The position numbers were made by a program, and so were the translations under genes. From the NCBI GenBank assembly GCA_025964775.1, contig JAOPYE010000026.1, positions 124,001 through 188,000 on the forward strand: a DNA stretch of 64,000 nt, given 5' to 3'. This document shows positions 42,211 to 49,875 of this stretch, piece by piece; the first letter of the stretch is position 1, and every line of letters starts with the position of its first letter. This DNA comes from Marmoricola sp. GTDB taxonomy: Bacteria > Actinomycetota > Actinomycetes > Propionibacteriales > Nocardioidaceae. Below the pieces are notes generated by a model. It was not told where the DNA came from and did not search any database. It saw only the letters and a program-made list of their open reading frames with translations.

Positions 42211-42774
42211 TCAGGAGGCCTTCTTGGCCGCGCGCTTGGCCGGAGCCTTCTTGGCCGGAGCCTTCTTGGCAGCGGTCTTCGTGGCCGGAGCCTTGCGGGC
42301 GACCTTCTTGGCGGGCTTCACCTTGGCGACGGCCTTGACGCCGTCCTTGCGGACCGCGGCGACGAACTTCTCGCCACGCGCTGCGAGCTCGGCGTAGGTG
42401 GTGTTCAGCTCCTCGAGGGCGTCGGAGAGCTTGGCCTCGAACTTGGCCGGGAACTCCTTGGCGTCCTTCTGGATCTCGGCGAGGCGAGCCTCGAACTTGG
42501 CCTGCGCGTCCTTGGCGTCGGCCTGGAGCTGCTCGACACGGCTCTTCGCCTGCGACTGCAGCGACTTGGTGTCGAAGTCGACCTTCTGGACACGGGCCTG
42601 GACGCCGGACACGCGGGCCTGGACGTCGTTGATCCGGACCTGGGTGACCTTCTGCGCCTCGTTGGCGTAGCCACGGGCGTACTCGACAGCGAGCTCGGTG
42701 GCGCCGGCAACGGCGAACAGCGGCTTCACGGCTTCGGTCTTGAGCTGCTCGGTATTGAACTGGGTCTTAGCCAT
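42211..42774 (-). CDS. HbhA-like lysine-rich coiled-coil protein
   Basis: A 187-residue protein resembling heparin-binding haemagglutinin (mycobacterial Rv0475) in layout. A long alpha-helical coiled-coil (about residues 10-135, with [20 protein letters not shown] and [19 protein letters not shown]) is followed by a Lys/Ala/Pro tail ([16 protein letters not shown]) like the methylated C-terminus of HbhA. The homologue binds heparan sulfate on host cells, but environmental bacteria carry it too, and it may bind nucleic acid or the cell envelope. GAAGGAAA upstream of ATG 42774 overlaps the end of the XRE gene. The order XRE / hbhA / DUF2516 matches mycobacteria. Confidence 0.9.
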   Translation of the reverse strand: MAKTQFNTEQLKTEAVKPLFAVAGATELAVEYARGYANEAQKVTQVRINDVQARVSGVQARVQKVDFDTKSLQSQAKSRVEQLQADAKDAQAKFEARLAEIQKDAKEFPAKFEAKLSDALEELNTTYAELAARGEKFVAAVRKDGVKAVAKVKPAKKVARKAPATKTAAKKAPAKKAPAKRAAKKAS

Positions 42775-42775
42775 C

Positions 42776-43246
42776 TCAATTTCCTTCGGTTGGTGTCGCC
42801 GACCCGGAATCTTCCGGCCGGACGTGGGGGGTGGGGGTTGGAGCGTCGTTGCTCACGTGAGTGCCGATTCCTGGGTCGGACTCGTCGCCCGGGATCACCA
42901 TCCGGAAGGAGTGGTAGACCTCGAGCAGGGCTTGTTTCTGCCGTTCGCTCAGGAAGGGATCGGCAAGTACTGCCAGCTCCACGGAGCGGATCTGGTCGTC
43001 GTCCGGGCTGAGGATCCCGGCCTGGATGTAGACCTGTTCTGCGGAAATCCGGAGTGCCTTGGCCAGCTGCTGCAGCACTTCGGCGGACGGCCTGCGCAGA
43101 CCACGTTCGATCTGGCTCAGGTAGGGGTTGGAGACACCCGCCTGTTCGGCGAGCTGGCGCAGCGACATCCCGGCGGCGTCACGCTGCTCGCGCAGGTAAC
43201 CCCCGAGCGTCTCGACGGTCAGACCGACCTTGGACTTCTTGGCCAT
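42776..43246 (-). CDS. XRE-family transcriptional regulator upstream of the HbhA-like gene
   Basis: A 156-residue protein with an N-terminal Cro/C1 helix-turn-helix: LGGYLREQRDAAGMSLRQLAEQAGVSNPYLSQIERG. A middle segment (DDDQIRSVELAVLADPFLSERQKQALLEVYHSFR) may bind RNA polymerase or a ligand, and the tail is Pro/Thr/Asp-rich and disordered. It matches the mycobacterial Rv0474 that precedes hbhA. Its stop lies one base before the next gene. Palindromes at 43255-43276 and 43345-43352 upstream of its start are candidate self-operators. Confidence 0.9.
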   Translation of the reverse strand: MAKKSKVGLTVETLGGYLREQRDAAGMSLRQLAEQAGVSNPYLSQIERGLRRPSAEVLQQLAKALRISAEQVYIQAGILSPDDDQIRSVELAVLADPFLSERQKQALLEVYHSFRMVIPGDESDPGIGTHVSNDAPTPTPHVRPEDSGSATPTEGN

Positions 43247-43254
43247 GTGCCCAT

Positions 43255-43352
43255 AGTGCTAACTATTGCTAGCACTTGCAAGCCAACTGTCGGTGAAACG
43301 AGTCACACGCCCCGGTAAACAGGCGAATTTTCAACCAATCGGTGTGCTAGCA
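43255..43352. promoter_or_regulatory. Palindromes in the XRE / asparaginase divergent region
   Basis: AGTGCTA-N8-TAGCACT spans 43255-43276 and contains TGCTAGCA (43267-43274) and CTTGCAAG (43275-43282). A second perfect TGCTAGCA lies at 43345-43352, 78 bp away. The first lies only 9 bp upstream of the XRE start codon, over the likely promoter. This fits autoregulation by the XRE protein; the second site might affect the divergent asparaginase gene. Confidence 0.6.
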
Positions 43353-43412
43353 AGCCGAACGTTGATACCCGCTTTCAAGCCGTCCGAAACCCGGCTGCCT
43401 AGGGTGAGACCC

Positions 43413-44390
43413 ATGCTCCCCGTCATCGCCGAGGTTGTTCGTTCCGGCTTCGTCGAAGGCCGCCACCACGGCTCGGCGGTCGCGCTGGGTGCTGACGGGT
43501 CGACGGCGTACGCAGCCGGCGACGCCACCGGTCCGATCCTGCCCCGGTCGTGCAGCAAGCCGCTGCAGGCACTCGCGATGGTGCGCTCCGGCCTCGACCT
43601 GGACGGCGAGCTGCTGGCCCTGGCGTGTGCCTCGCACTCCGGCGAGCACTTCCACCTCGACGGCGTACGCCGGATCCTGGGCCGCGTCGGCCTCGACGAG
43701 TCCGCCCTGCAGAACCCGCCGGGCTGGCCGCTGGAGGACGCCGTCGCCGAGGAGGCGCTGCGCTCCGGCGCCACCCGCACCACCCTGGCGATGAACTGCT
43801 CGGGCAAGCACGCTGCCATGCTCGCCACCTGCGTGATCAACGACTGGTCGATCGACGACTACCTGGATCCGGCACACCCGCTCCAGCAGGCGATCGCCGC
43901 CACGCTGGTCGACGTGACCGGAGAACCGATCGCCCATCGCGCCGTGGACGGCTGCGGCGCGCCGCTGCTCTCGGTCTCGCTGGTCGGCCTGGCACGCGCG
44001 TTCGCGCGGGTCGCCACCAGCGAACTCCCCGCGGAGAGCCGGATCGCCGCGGCGATCCGCGAGCACCCGGTCTGGGTCTCCGGGACCCGGCGTGACGAAG
44101 CGGCACTGCTCCGGGCGATCCCCGGTGCGATCGCCAAGGCCGGGGCCGAATCGGTCTACGCCGTGGCACTCGCCGACGGGCGGGCGTTCGCGCTGAAGAC
44201 CGAGGACGGTGCCCCGCGCGCCCGCCCGGTGGTGATGGCCGCCCTCCTCGCCCGGTCCGGGATCGACCAGGAGCCCGGAGTCGACGGTGCCTCGGTCCGG
44301 CGCACCGGGGAGTCCCTGCTGTACGGCGGCACTGCCGTCGTCGGCGAGATCCGGGCGGTGCTGCCGGGCGGGAGACCCGCCCTAGCCTGA
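43413..44390 (+). CDS. Asparaginase (AnsA-type, PF06089 family)
   Basis: A 325-residue protein of the thermolabile bacterial asparaginase family (PF06089). Visible motifs are CSKPLQALAMV (PRSCSKPLQ), CASHSGEHFHLDGV, MNCSGKHAAMLATC and the C-terminal DGCGAP turn. It lacks the N-terminal Thr-rich motifs of classical type I/II L-asparaginases, so its activity is by family inference. ATG 43413 has TAGGGT with 7 nt between (43400-43405), so it is probably leaderless. It diverges from the XRE gene and has no signal peptide. Confidence 0.85.
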   Translation: MLPVIAEVVRSGFVEGRHHGSAVALGADGSTAYAAGDATGPILPRSCSKPLQALAMVRSGLDLDGELLALACASHSGEHFHLDGVRRILGRVGLDESALQNPPGWPLEDAVAEEALRSGATRTTLAMNCSGKHAAMLATCVINDWSIDDYLDPAHPLQQAIAATLVDVTGEPIAHRAVDGCGAPLLSVSLVGLARAFARVATSELPAESRIAAAIREHPVWVSGTRRDEAALLRAIPGAIAKAGAESVYAVALADGRAFALKTEDGAPRARPVVMAALLARSGIDQEPGVDGASVRRTGESLLYGGTAVVGEIRAVLPGGRPALA

Positions 44391-44407
44391 CCTGCCACGA
44401 TGGGGCC

Positions 44408-45559
44408 GTGCCGAACCAGTTCTGCCCGTCGCCCCGCGAGCTCGACGACCTCGAGCTCCTCCTCAACGGCGGCCTCGCTCCCCTGACGACGTTCGACGAC
44501 GCGACCCCGGTGCGACTCTCGCTGCCGGCAGAGCTGGCCGGAGCCGACGAGTTCGAGCTCGTGGACCCCGAGGGCCTGCCGCTGGCCCGGGTGACGCCGG
44601 ACGGACTCGTCGGGCTGACGCGGCCGTCATACGGCCCGTTCCGGCGGCTGCACCTCGACCCCGCGACGGTCCGCAGCCAGTACGCCGGGGCGCTGACCGT
44701 CCCCGTGGCCGGAGCACTTGCCGAGGTCGACCTCGCCGCGATCACGGCCGCCCGCGCCGGTCGGACGGTCGTGCTGCTGGCCCTCGTCGGCACCGGAACC
44801 CCCCAGGGCCTGAGCCCCGCCGGGCTGGTGCGCGCCAGCCAGGCGGCGGCCGAGCTGCTCGGTGACGCCCATGTCGTGGCGGTGGCCCTGGCCAGCCACG
44901 GCGATGCCGGGACCGACCACCTTCTCGGCCAGCAGGTGGTGGCGAACTACACGGACGGCGACGTGCTCGCTGTCGTCGGCGGGGACGACTACCCCGACGA
45001 GATCGGCGCAGTCATCGACTCCGACCAGCCCGAGCACCCCGGCGTCGTCGTCTTCTTCAGCGGGCTGTCGGGGAGCGGCAAGTCGACCCTGGCCCAGGCA
45101 CTCCTGGACCTGATCCTCGAGAAGGGCGAGCGCACGGTGACCAGCCTGGACGGCGACGTCGTACGTCGGAACCTCAGTGCCGGCCTCACGTTCTCGAAGG
45201 AGGACCGCGAGACCAACATCCGCCGGATCGGCTGGGTGGCGGCCGAGATCGCGCGGCACCGCGGCATCGCGATCTGCTCGCCCATCGCCCCGTTCGACGA
45301 GACCCGCAAGCAGGTCCGCGCGATGGTGACCGCGGCCGGCGGCGAGTTCGTCCTCGTCCACGTGGCCACTCCGCTCGAGGAGTGCGAACGACGCGATCGC
45401 AAGGGGCTCTACGCGAAGGCGCGCGCTGGCGAGATCCCGGAGTTCACCGGGATCTCCAGCCCTTACGAGGAGCCGGAGGACGCGGCGGTGCGGGTCGACA
45501 CCACGGACAGGACCATCGCGGACGCGCTCAGCGACGTACTGTCCGTACTACCTTTCTAG
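44408..45559 (+). CDS. cysC: Adenylyl-sulfate kinase with degenerate ATP-sulfurylase-like N-terminal domain
   Basis: A 383-residue protein of two parts. Residues 1-200 resemble an ATP-sulfurylase N-terminus (PRELDDLELLLNGGLAPLTTF), but its catalytic motifs such as QxRNP and HHxxGR are not seen. The C-terminal half is an APS kinase: P-loop FSGLSGSGKSTLAQAL, SLDGDVVRRNL, FSKEDRETNIRRIGWVA, and the lid region GLYAKARAGEIPEFTGISSPYE. It makes PAPS from APS for sulfation. It is separated from cysDN by two genes, so this organism splits sulfate activation. GTG 44408 lies 17 bp after the asparaginase gene. Confidence 0.92.
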   Translation: MPNQFCPSPRELDDLELLLNGGLAPLTTFDDATPVRLSLPAELAGADEFELVDPEGLPLARVTPDGLVGLTRPSYGPFRRLHLDPATVRSQYAGALTVPVAGALAEVDLAAITAARAGRTVVLLALVGTGTPQGLSPAGLVRASQAAAELLGDAHVVAVALASHGDAGTDHLLGQQVVANYTDGDVLAVVGGDDYPDEIGAVIDSDQPEHPGVVVFFSGLSGSGKSTLAQALLDLILEKGERTVTSLDGDVVRRNLSAGLTFSKEDRETNIRRIGWVAAEIARHRGIAICSPIAPFDETRKQVRAMVTAAGGEFVLVHVATPLEECERRDRKGLYAKARAGEIPEFTGISSPYEEPEDAAVRVDTTDRTIADALSDVLSVLPF

Positions 45560-45603
45560 AACTTCCAGATCTGCTTGACCAACAGACAGGGACCGCAGTC
45601 ATC

Positions 45604-46599
45604 GTGCACGACCTCTTCACGGGCAATGCGGCCCAGATCGTGGCGGCCGGCTTCTTCGTCGGGATGATCGTCGGCGTGACCGGCATGGGCGGCGGCGCCC
45701 TGATGACGCCGGCCCTGATCTTCCTGGGCGTCGGGAACGCCTCGGCGATCGTCACCGCCGACCTCACCGCCGCGGCTGTGTACAAGTCCGGCGGCGCCCT
45801 GGTGCATGCGAAGCAGGGCTCCCCCAACTTCCGGCTCGCCGGCTGGCTGGCCGCCGGGTCGGTGCCGATGGCGCTGCTCGGGCCACACCTCGTCGGCTGG
45901 TTCGTGAGCGAGAAGGACGTCGACTCGCTGCTCAAGGAGTGCATCGGCTTCGCACTGCTGTTCGCCGCGTCGACCTACGCGATCCGGCTCTACATCCAGC
46001 TGGTCCGGGTCCGTTCCGGGTCCCAGGCCGCCGAGGACGAGGATCCGAAGATCCTGCCGGTGCGCACCATGCTCGTCGGTGCTGTCGGCGGTCTGCTCGT
46101 CGGCGTGACCAGCGTCGGCTCCGGTTCGGTGATCATGGTGACCCTGCTGATCCTCTACCCGACGCTGTCACCGCTGAAGCTGGTCGGTACCGACCTGGTC
46201 CAGGCCGTCCCGCTCGTGATGGCGGCTGCGATCTCGAACATCTCGGTCAACGGACTGGAGTGGGGCATCACGCTGCCCCTGATCATCGGTTCCGTGCCCG
46301 GGACCCTGATCGGTGCGCGTTTCGCCTCCAAGGTGCCGCAGTCGGTGATCCGCCGCGGGATCGTGATCGTGCTGACCATGTCGGGCATCGCGCTGCTGGA
46401 CAAGGCCGGCTGGGCACCGCTCGGCTCCGGCGCGAACCAGACCCACCCGATCCTGATCGGCCTCATCGGCCTGGCGATGCTCGTCGGCGTACCGATCGTC
46501 TGGGGGCTGCTGCGCACGACGCAGGGGCTGCCGATGTTCGGAGCACCCACCGTCGCCGAGCTCGAGTCGGGCCTCGTGCCTTCGGACAGCCGCACCTGA
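45604..46599 (+). CDS. TauE/SafE family sulfite/sulfonate exporter
   Basis: A 331-residue permease with about eight to nine membrane helices. The two repeats begin with GMIVGVTGMGGGALMTPALIFLG and VGGLLVGVTSVGSGSVIMVTLLIL, typical of TauE/SafE proteins, which carry Gly-rich GxGGGxL motifs. It probably exports sulfite or a sulfonate; the location 45 bp after cysC and near cysDN supports a sulfur role. GTG 45604 was chosen at the start of the first repeat; upstream in-frame codons overlap the cysC end without a ribosome site, though AGGGA is within reach. Confidence 0.88.
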   Translation: MHDLFTGNAAQIVAAGFFVGMIVGVTGMGGGALMTPALIFLGVGNASAIVTADLTAAAVYKSGGALVHAKQGSPNFRLAGWLAAGSVPMALLGPHLVGWFVSEKDVDSLLKECIGFALLFAASTYAIRLYIQLVRVRSGSQAAEDEDPKILPVRTMLVGAVGGLLVGVTSVGSGSVIMVTLLILYPTLSPLKLVGTDLVQAVPLVMAAAISNISVNGLEWGITLPLIIGSVPGTLIGARFASKVPQSVIRRGIVIVLTMSGIALLDKAGWAPLGSGANQTHPILIGLIGLAMLVGVPIVWGLLRTTQGLPMFGAPTVAELESGLVPSDSRT

Positions 46600-46726
46600 G
46601 ACTGCCCGGTTCACCGGCCGGTCACCTAAGGTCCGTAGCATTTCCGTCATGCTCCTCGCTGCGCTCGTCAATGAGTTGTCGGCCACTCGGCCTCGAGCAA
46701 GCTCGGGCGCTCGGTAGCCTCGACTC

Positions 46727-47413
46727 ATGCACCTCCTTCTCCTGCGTCACGGCCAGACGCACGGCAACACCCAGGGGGCGCTGGACACGGCCTTTCCCGG
46801 GAACGACCTGACCGACCTCGGTATCCGCCAGTCCGAGGCGGCCGCGCGGGTGATCGCCGAGCACCCTCCGACGGGTGTCTACGTCTCGCCGCTGGTCCGG
46901 ACGCAGCAGACTGCCGCGCCCCTGGTTGCGACGCTCGGCCTCGAGCCGCAGATCATCGAGGGCCTGCGGGAGATCTCGGCGGGCGACTACGAGATGGCCA
47001 CCGACCACGACTCGATCCTCGGGTACATCGGTGCCGTCGCGGACTGGATCGAGGGCCGCTTCGACACCCGGATGGCCGGCGCCGAGAGCGGTCACGAGTT
47101 CCTGGCCCGGTACGACGACGCAGTCGCCGAGATCGCGGCTGCCGGCCACGACCGCGCGCTGATCGTCAGCCACGGCGCTGCGATCCGGACCTGGGTCGCC
47201 TCGCGGGCACCCGATGCGGTCAGCCACGAGATGGCCACCGAGGGCCTGGCCAACACGGCCTGCATCGAGCTCGAGGGTTCACCGGCCGAGGGCTGGCAGA
47301 TCACCTCCTGGTCCGCGGAACCGATCGGCGGGGCGTACCTGGCCGACGAGCAGGCGCCCGACCCGACCGGGCACTCCGTCGACGTCGACGAGTCGTCGAA
47401 CCAGGGCTCCTGA
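46727..47413 (+). CDS. Histidine phosphatase superfamily protein
   Basis: A 228-residue member of the phosphoglycerate-mutase-like histidine phosphatases. The RHG motif is LLLLRHGQTHGNTQG, TQQTAAPL follows the second Arg, and IVSHGAAIRTWV supplies the second His. GpmA-specific segments are missing, so it is a broad phosphatase, possibly acting on sugar phosphates or coenzyme precursors. ATG 46727 has TAGCCT 6 nt upstream (46715-46720), leaderless. The Asp/Glu-rich tail (DEQAPDPTGHSVDVDESS) is disordered. Confidence 0.9.
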   Translation: MHLLLLRHGQTHGNTQGALDTAFPGNDLTDLGIRQSEAAARVIAEHPPTGVYVSPLVRTQQTAAPLVATLGLEPQIIEGLREISAGDYEMATDHDSILGYIGAVADWIEGRFDTRMAGAESGHEFLARYDDAVAEIAAAGHDRALIVSHGAAIRTWVASRAPDAVSHEMATEGLANTACIELEGSPAEGWQITSWSAEPIGGAYLADEQAPDPTGHSVDVDESSNQGS

Positions 47414-47420
47414 CCGAAAC

Positions 47421-47434
47421 TAGAACACGTTCCA
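47421..47434. promoter_or_regulatory. KstR-like operator (TNNAACNNGTTNNA) upstream of cysD
   Basis: TAGAACACGTTCCA matches the mycobacterial KstR consensus at every fixed base. It lies 8 bp after the histidine-phosphatase gene stop and 75 bp before the cysD start. No KstR regulator gene lies in the window. Confidence 0.45.
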
Positions 47435-47508
47435 CTTTTGTGAGACGATGTCAGCGCCACCAACGGAACTCGATACGATGACCGCTGCTGTCCCCCCGAG
47501 AGGCCTCC

Positions 47509-48423
47509 ATGAACCAGACCCATGCCGACTACCAGCTGAGTCAGCTCGACCAGCTCGAGGCGGAGTCGATCCACATCTTCCGCGAGGTCGCTGCGGAGTT
47601 CGAGAAGCCTGTCCTGATGTTCTCGGGCGGCAAGGACTCGATCGTGATGATGCGCCTGGCGGAGAAGGCGTTCTACCCGGCGAAGATCCCGTTCCCGGTG
47701 CTCCAGGTCGACACCGGCTACGACTTCCCCGAGGTCCTCTCGACGCGCGACAACTGGGTCAACCGCCTCGGCGTGCGGCTGATCGTCGCGAGCGTCGAGG
47801 AGGCGCTGGCCAAGGGCATCGTCGTGGACGACGGCAAGACCTCGCGCAACCGGCACCAGATCGGCACCCTGCTGAACGCGATCGAGGAGGAGGGCTTCAC
47901 CGCCGCCTTCGGTGGCGGTCGGCGCGACGAGGAGAAGGCGCGCGCCAAGGAACGCGTCTACTCGCACCGCGACGAGTTCGGCCAGTGGGACCCGAAGAAC
48001 CAGCGCCCTGAGCTGTGGAGCCTCTACAACGGCCGCCTGCACGCCGGCGAGCACATGCGGATCTTCCCGATCTCGAACTGGACCGAGCTGGACGTGTGGC
48101 ACTACATCGGCCGCGAGGGCATCGAGATCCCGACGATCTACTTCTCCCACCAGCGCCGCGTCTTCGAACGCGACGGCATGCTGCTCACCGAGAGCGAGTT
48201 CAACCCGTGCAAGCCGGGCGAGGTGGCCTCCGAGCGCACCGTGCGGTTCCGCACCGTCGGCGACCTGACGCTGACCGGTTGCGTCGAGAGCACCGCCGCC
48301 ACCATCGACGAGATCATCGACGAGATCGCTGTTGCCAGGCTCACCGAGCGTGGCGCGACGCGCGGTGACGACCGCTTCTCCGAGGCAGCCATGGAAGACC
48401 GCAAGAAGGAAGGGTACTTCTGA
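47509..48423 (+). CDS. cysD: Sulfate adenylyltransferase subunit 2
   Basis: A 304-residue ATP sulfurylase small subunit. The PP-loop VLMFSGGKDSIVMMRLAEKA forms the APS-producing site. Other marks are DTGYDFPEVL, FGGGRRDEEKARAKERVYS and WTELDVWHYI. With CysN it makes adenosine 5'-phosphosulfate from sulfate and ATP. CGAGAGG precedes ATG 47509. Its stop overlaps the cysN start as TGATG, so the two are co-translated. The leader between 47414 and 47508 contains the KstR-like site. Confidence 0.97.
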   Translation: MNQTHADYQLSQLDQLEAESIHIFREVAAEFEKPVLMFSGGKDSIVMMRLAEKAFYPAKIPFPVLQVDTGYDFPEVLSTRDNWVNRLGVRLIVASVEEALAKGIVVDDGKTSRNRHQIGTLLNAIEEEGFTAAFGGGRRDEEKARAKERVYSHRDEFGQWDPKNQRPELWSLYNGRLHAGEHMRIFPISNWTELDVWHYIGREGIEIPTIYFSHQRRVFERDGMLLTESEFNPCKPGEVASERTVRFRTVGDLTLTGCVESTAATIDEIIDEIAVARLTERGATRGDDRFSEAAMEDRKKEGYF

Positions 48424-49751
48424 TGGGCACCCCCCACACTGCCGCCGAGGACGCCACCGCGGTCACGACGGCCCAGAACGTCGGGCGCAACATGGACCTG
48501 CTGCGGTTCGCCACCGCCGGGTCAGTCGATGACGGCAAGTCGACCCTGATCGGGCGGCTGCTGCTCGACTCGAAGTCCATCTTCGAGGACCAGCTCGAGG
48601 CCGTCGAGGCCACCAGCGTCTCCAAGGGCTACGACTACACCGACCTCGCCCTGCTCACCGACGGCCTGCGCTCCGAGCGCGAGCAGGGCATCACGATCGA
48701 CGTGGCCTACCGCTACTTCGCGACCCCGAGCCGCAAGTTCATCATCGCCGACACCCCCGGGCACGTGCAGTACACCCGGAACATGGTCACCGGTGCCTCG
48801 ACGGCCGACCTCGGCCTCGTGCTGGTCGACGCCCGCCAGGGCCTGACCGAGCAGTCACGCCGGCACGCGGTGATCCTCTCGTTGCTGCGGGTCCCGCACC
48901 TCGTGCTCGCGGTGAACAAGATGGACCTCGTCGACTTCGACCAGGCCACCTACGACCGGATCCACGCCGAGTTCACCTCGTTCGCGACCAAGCTCAACAT
49001 CCCGGACCTGCAGGTCATCCCGATCTCGGCGCTCCAGGGTGACAACGTCGTCAACCGGTCCGAGCACATGCCGTGGTACCAGGGCCCGTCGCTGATGCAC
49101 CACCTCGAGAACGTGCACGTGGCATCCGACCGCGACCTGGTCGACGCGCGCTTCCCCGTCCAGTTCGTGATCCGGCCGAAGTCCGACGACTTCCACGACT
49201 ACCGCGGATACGGCGGCATGGTCGCCAGCGGCATCCTCAAGCCCGGCGACGAGGTCGTCGTCCTGCCCTCGGGGATGACCTCGACGATCGCCGGCATCGA
49301 CCTGTTCGACCGCGAGATCGCCGAGGCGTTCCCGCCGATGTCCGTGACGGTCCGCCTGACCGACGACGTGGACGTCTCGCGCGGCGACATGATCGCCCGC
49401 GTGAACAACGCGCCGGTCCCCAGCCAGGACATCGACGCGATGATCTGCTGGATGACGAACGAGCCGCTGCGCAAGGGCCAGAAGCTCGCCATCAAGCACA
49501 CCACCCGGACCGCACGCGCGCTGGTCAAGGACATCCAGTACCGGCTCGACGTCAACACCCTGCACCGGGACACCGAGAGCGCCGCCGCCGGCGGGCTCGG
49601 CCTCAACGAGATCGGCCGCGTCCAGCTGCGGACCACGGTCCCGCTCCTGGTCGACCCGTATGCGAAGAACCGCACCACCGGCTCCTTCATCCTCATCGAC
49701 GAAGCCACCAGCGTGACCGTCGGCGCCGGGATGATCAACTCAGCGTCCTAG
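48423..49751 (+). CDS. cysN: Sulfate adenylyltransferase subunit 1 (GTPase)
   Basis: A 442-residue GTPase subunit of ATP sulfurylase. The G1 motif is ATAGSVDDGKSTLIGRLL, G2/G3 regions contain EREQGITIDVAYRYF and DTPGHVQYTRNMVTGAST, and G4 is AVNKMDLVDFD. The EF-Tu-like C-terminal domains follow (KLAIKHTTRTARALVKDI). There is no C-terminal CysC fusion, which fits a separate cysC gene at 44408. It couples GTP hydrolysis to APS formation. It is followed by a repeat cluster and the convergent manA. Confidence 0.97.
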   Translation: MGTPHTAAEDATAVTTAQNVGRNMDLLRFATAGSVDDGKSTLIGRLLLDSKSIFEDQLEAVEATSVSKGYDYTDLALLTDGLRSEREQGITIDVAYRYFATPSRKFIIADTPGHVQYTRNMVTGASTADLGLVLVDARQGLTEQSRRHAVILSLLRVPHLVLAVNKMDLVDFDQATYDRIHAEFTSFATKLNIPDLQVIPISALQGDNVVNRSEHMPWYQGPSLMHHLENVHVASDRDLVDARFPVQFVIRPKSDDFHDYRGYGGMVASGILKPGDEVVVLPSGMTSTIAGIDLFDREIAEAFPPMSVTVRLTDDVDVSRGDMIARVNNAPVPSQDIDAMICWMTNEPLRKGQKLAIKHTTRTARALVKDIQYRLDVNTLHRDTESAAAGGLGLNEIGRVQLRTTVPLLVDPYAKNRTTGSFILIDEATSVTVGAGMINSAS

Positions 49752-49757
49752 CGCACC

Positions 49758-49875
49758 GGGTTTCGAGACAGGCGCCAGGGCGCCTTCCTCAACCACCGGT
49801 GGTTGAGGAGAGTTGGCGCGGCCTGGTCCCGACCACCGGTGGTTGAGGAAGGCCGGCACGGCCTGTCTCGAAACC
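49758..49875. repeat. Nocardioides-type intergenic repeat cluster, copies 5a-5c
   Basis: Three units lie in tandem: 5a (49758-49799, GGGTTTCGAGAC to CAACCACCGG), 5b (49801-49839, GGTTGAGGAGAGTTGG to GACCACCGG, degenerate), and 5c (49841-49875, 35 bp identical to copy 4a). Units 5a and 5c are in opposite orientation, so they can pair. They fill the gap between convergent cysN and manA. Confidence 0.85.

Noticed and set aside
46600..46726. Possible gene or repeat in the gap before the histidine phosphatase gene
   Set aside because: Only short GC-rich palindromes (such as ACCGGCCGGT) and the leaderless -10 are seen; the sequence lacks the conserved repeat ends found in the other copies and codes for nothing convincing.
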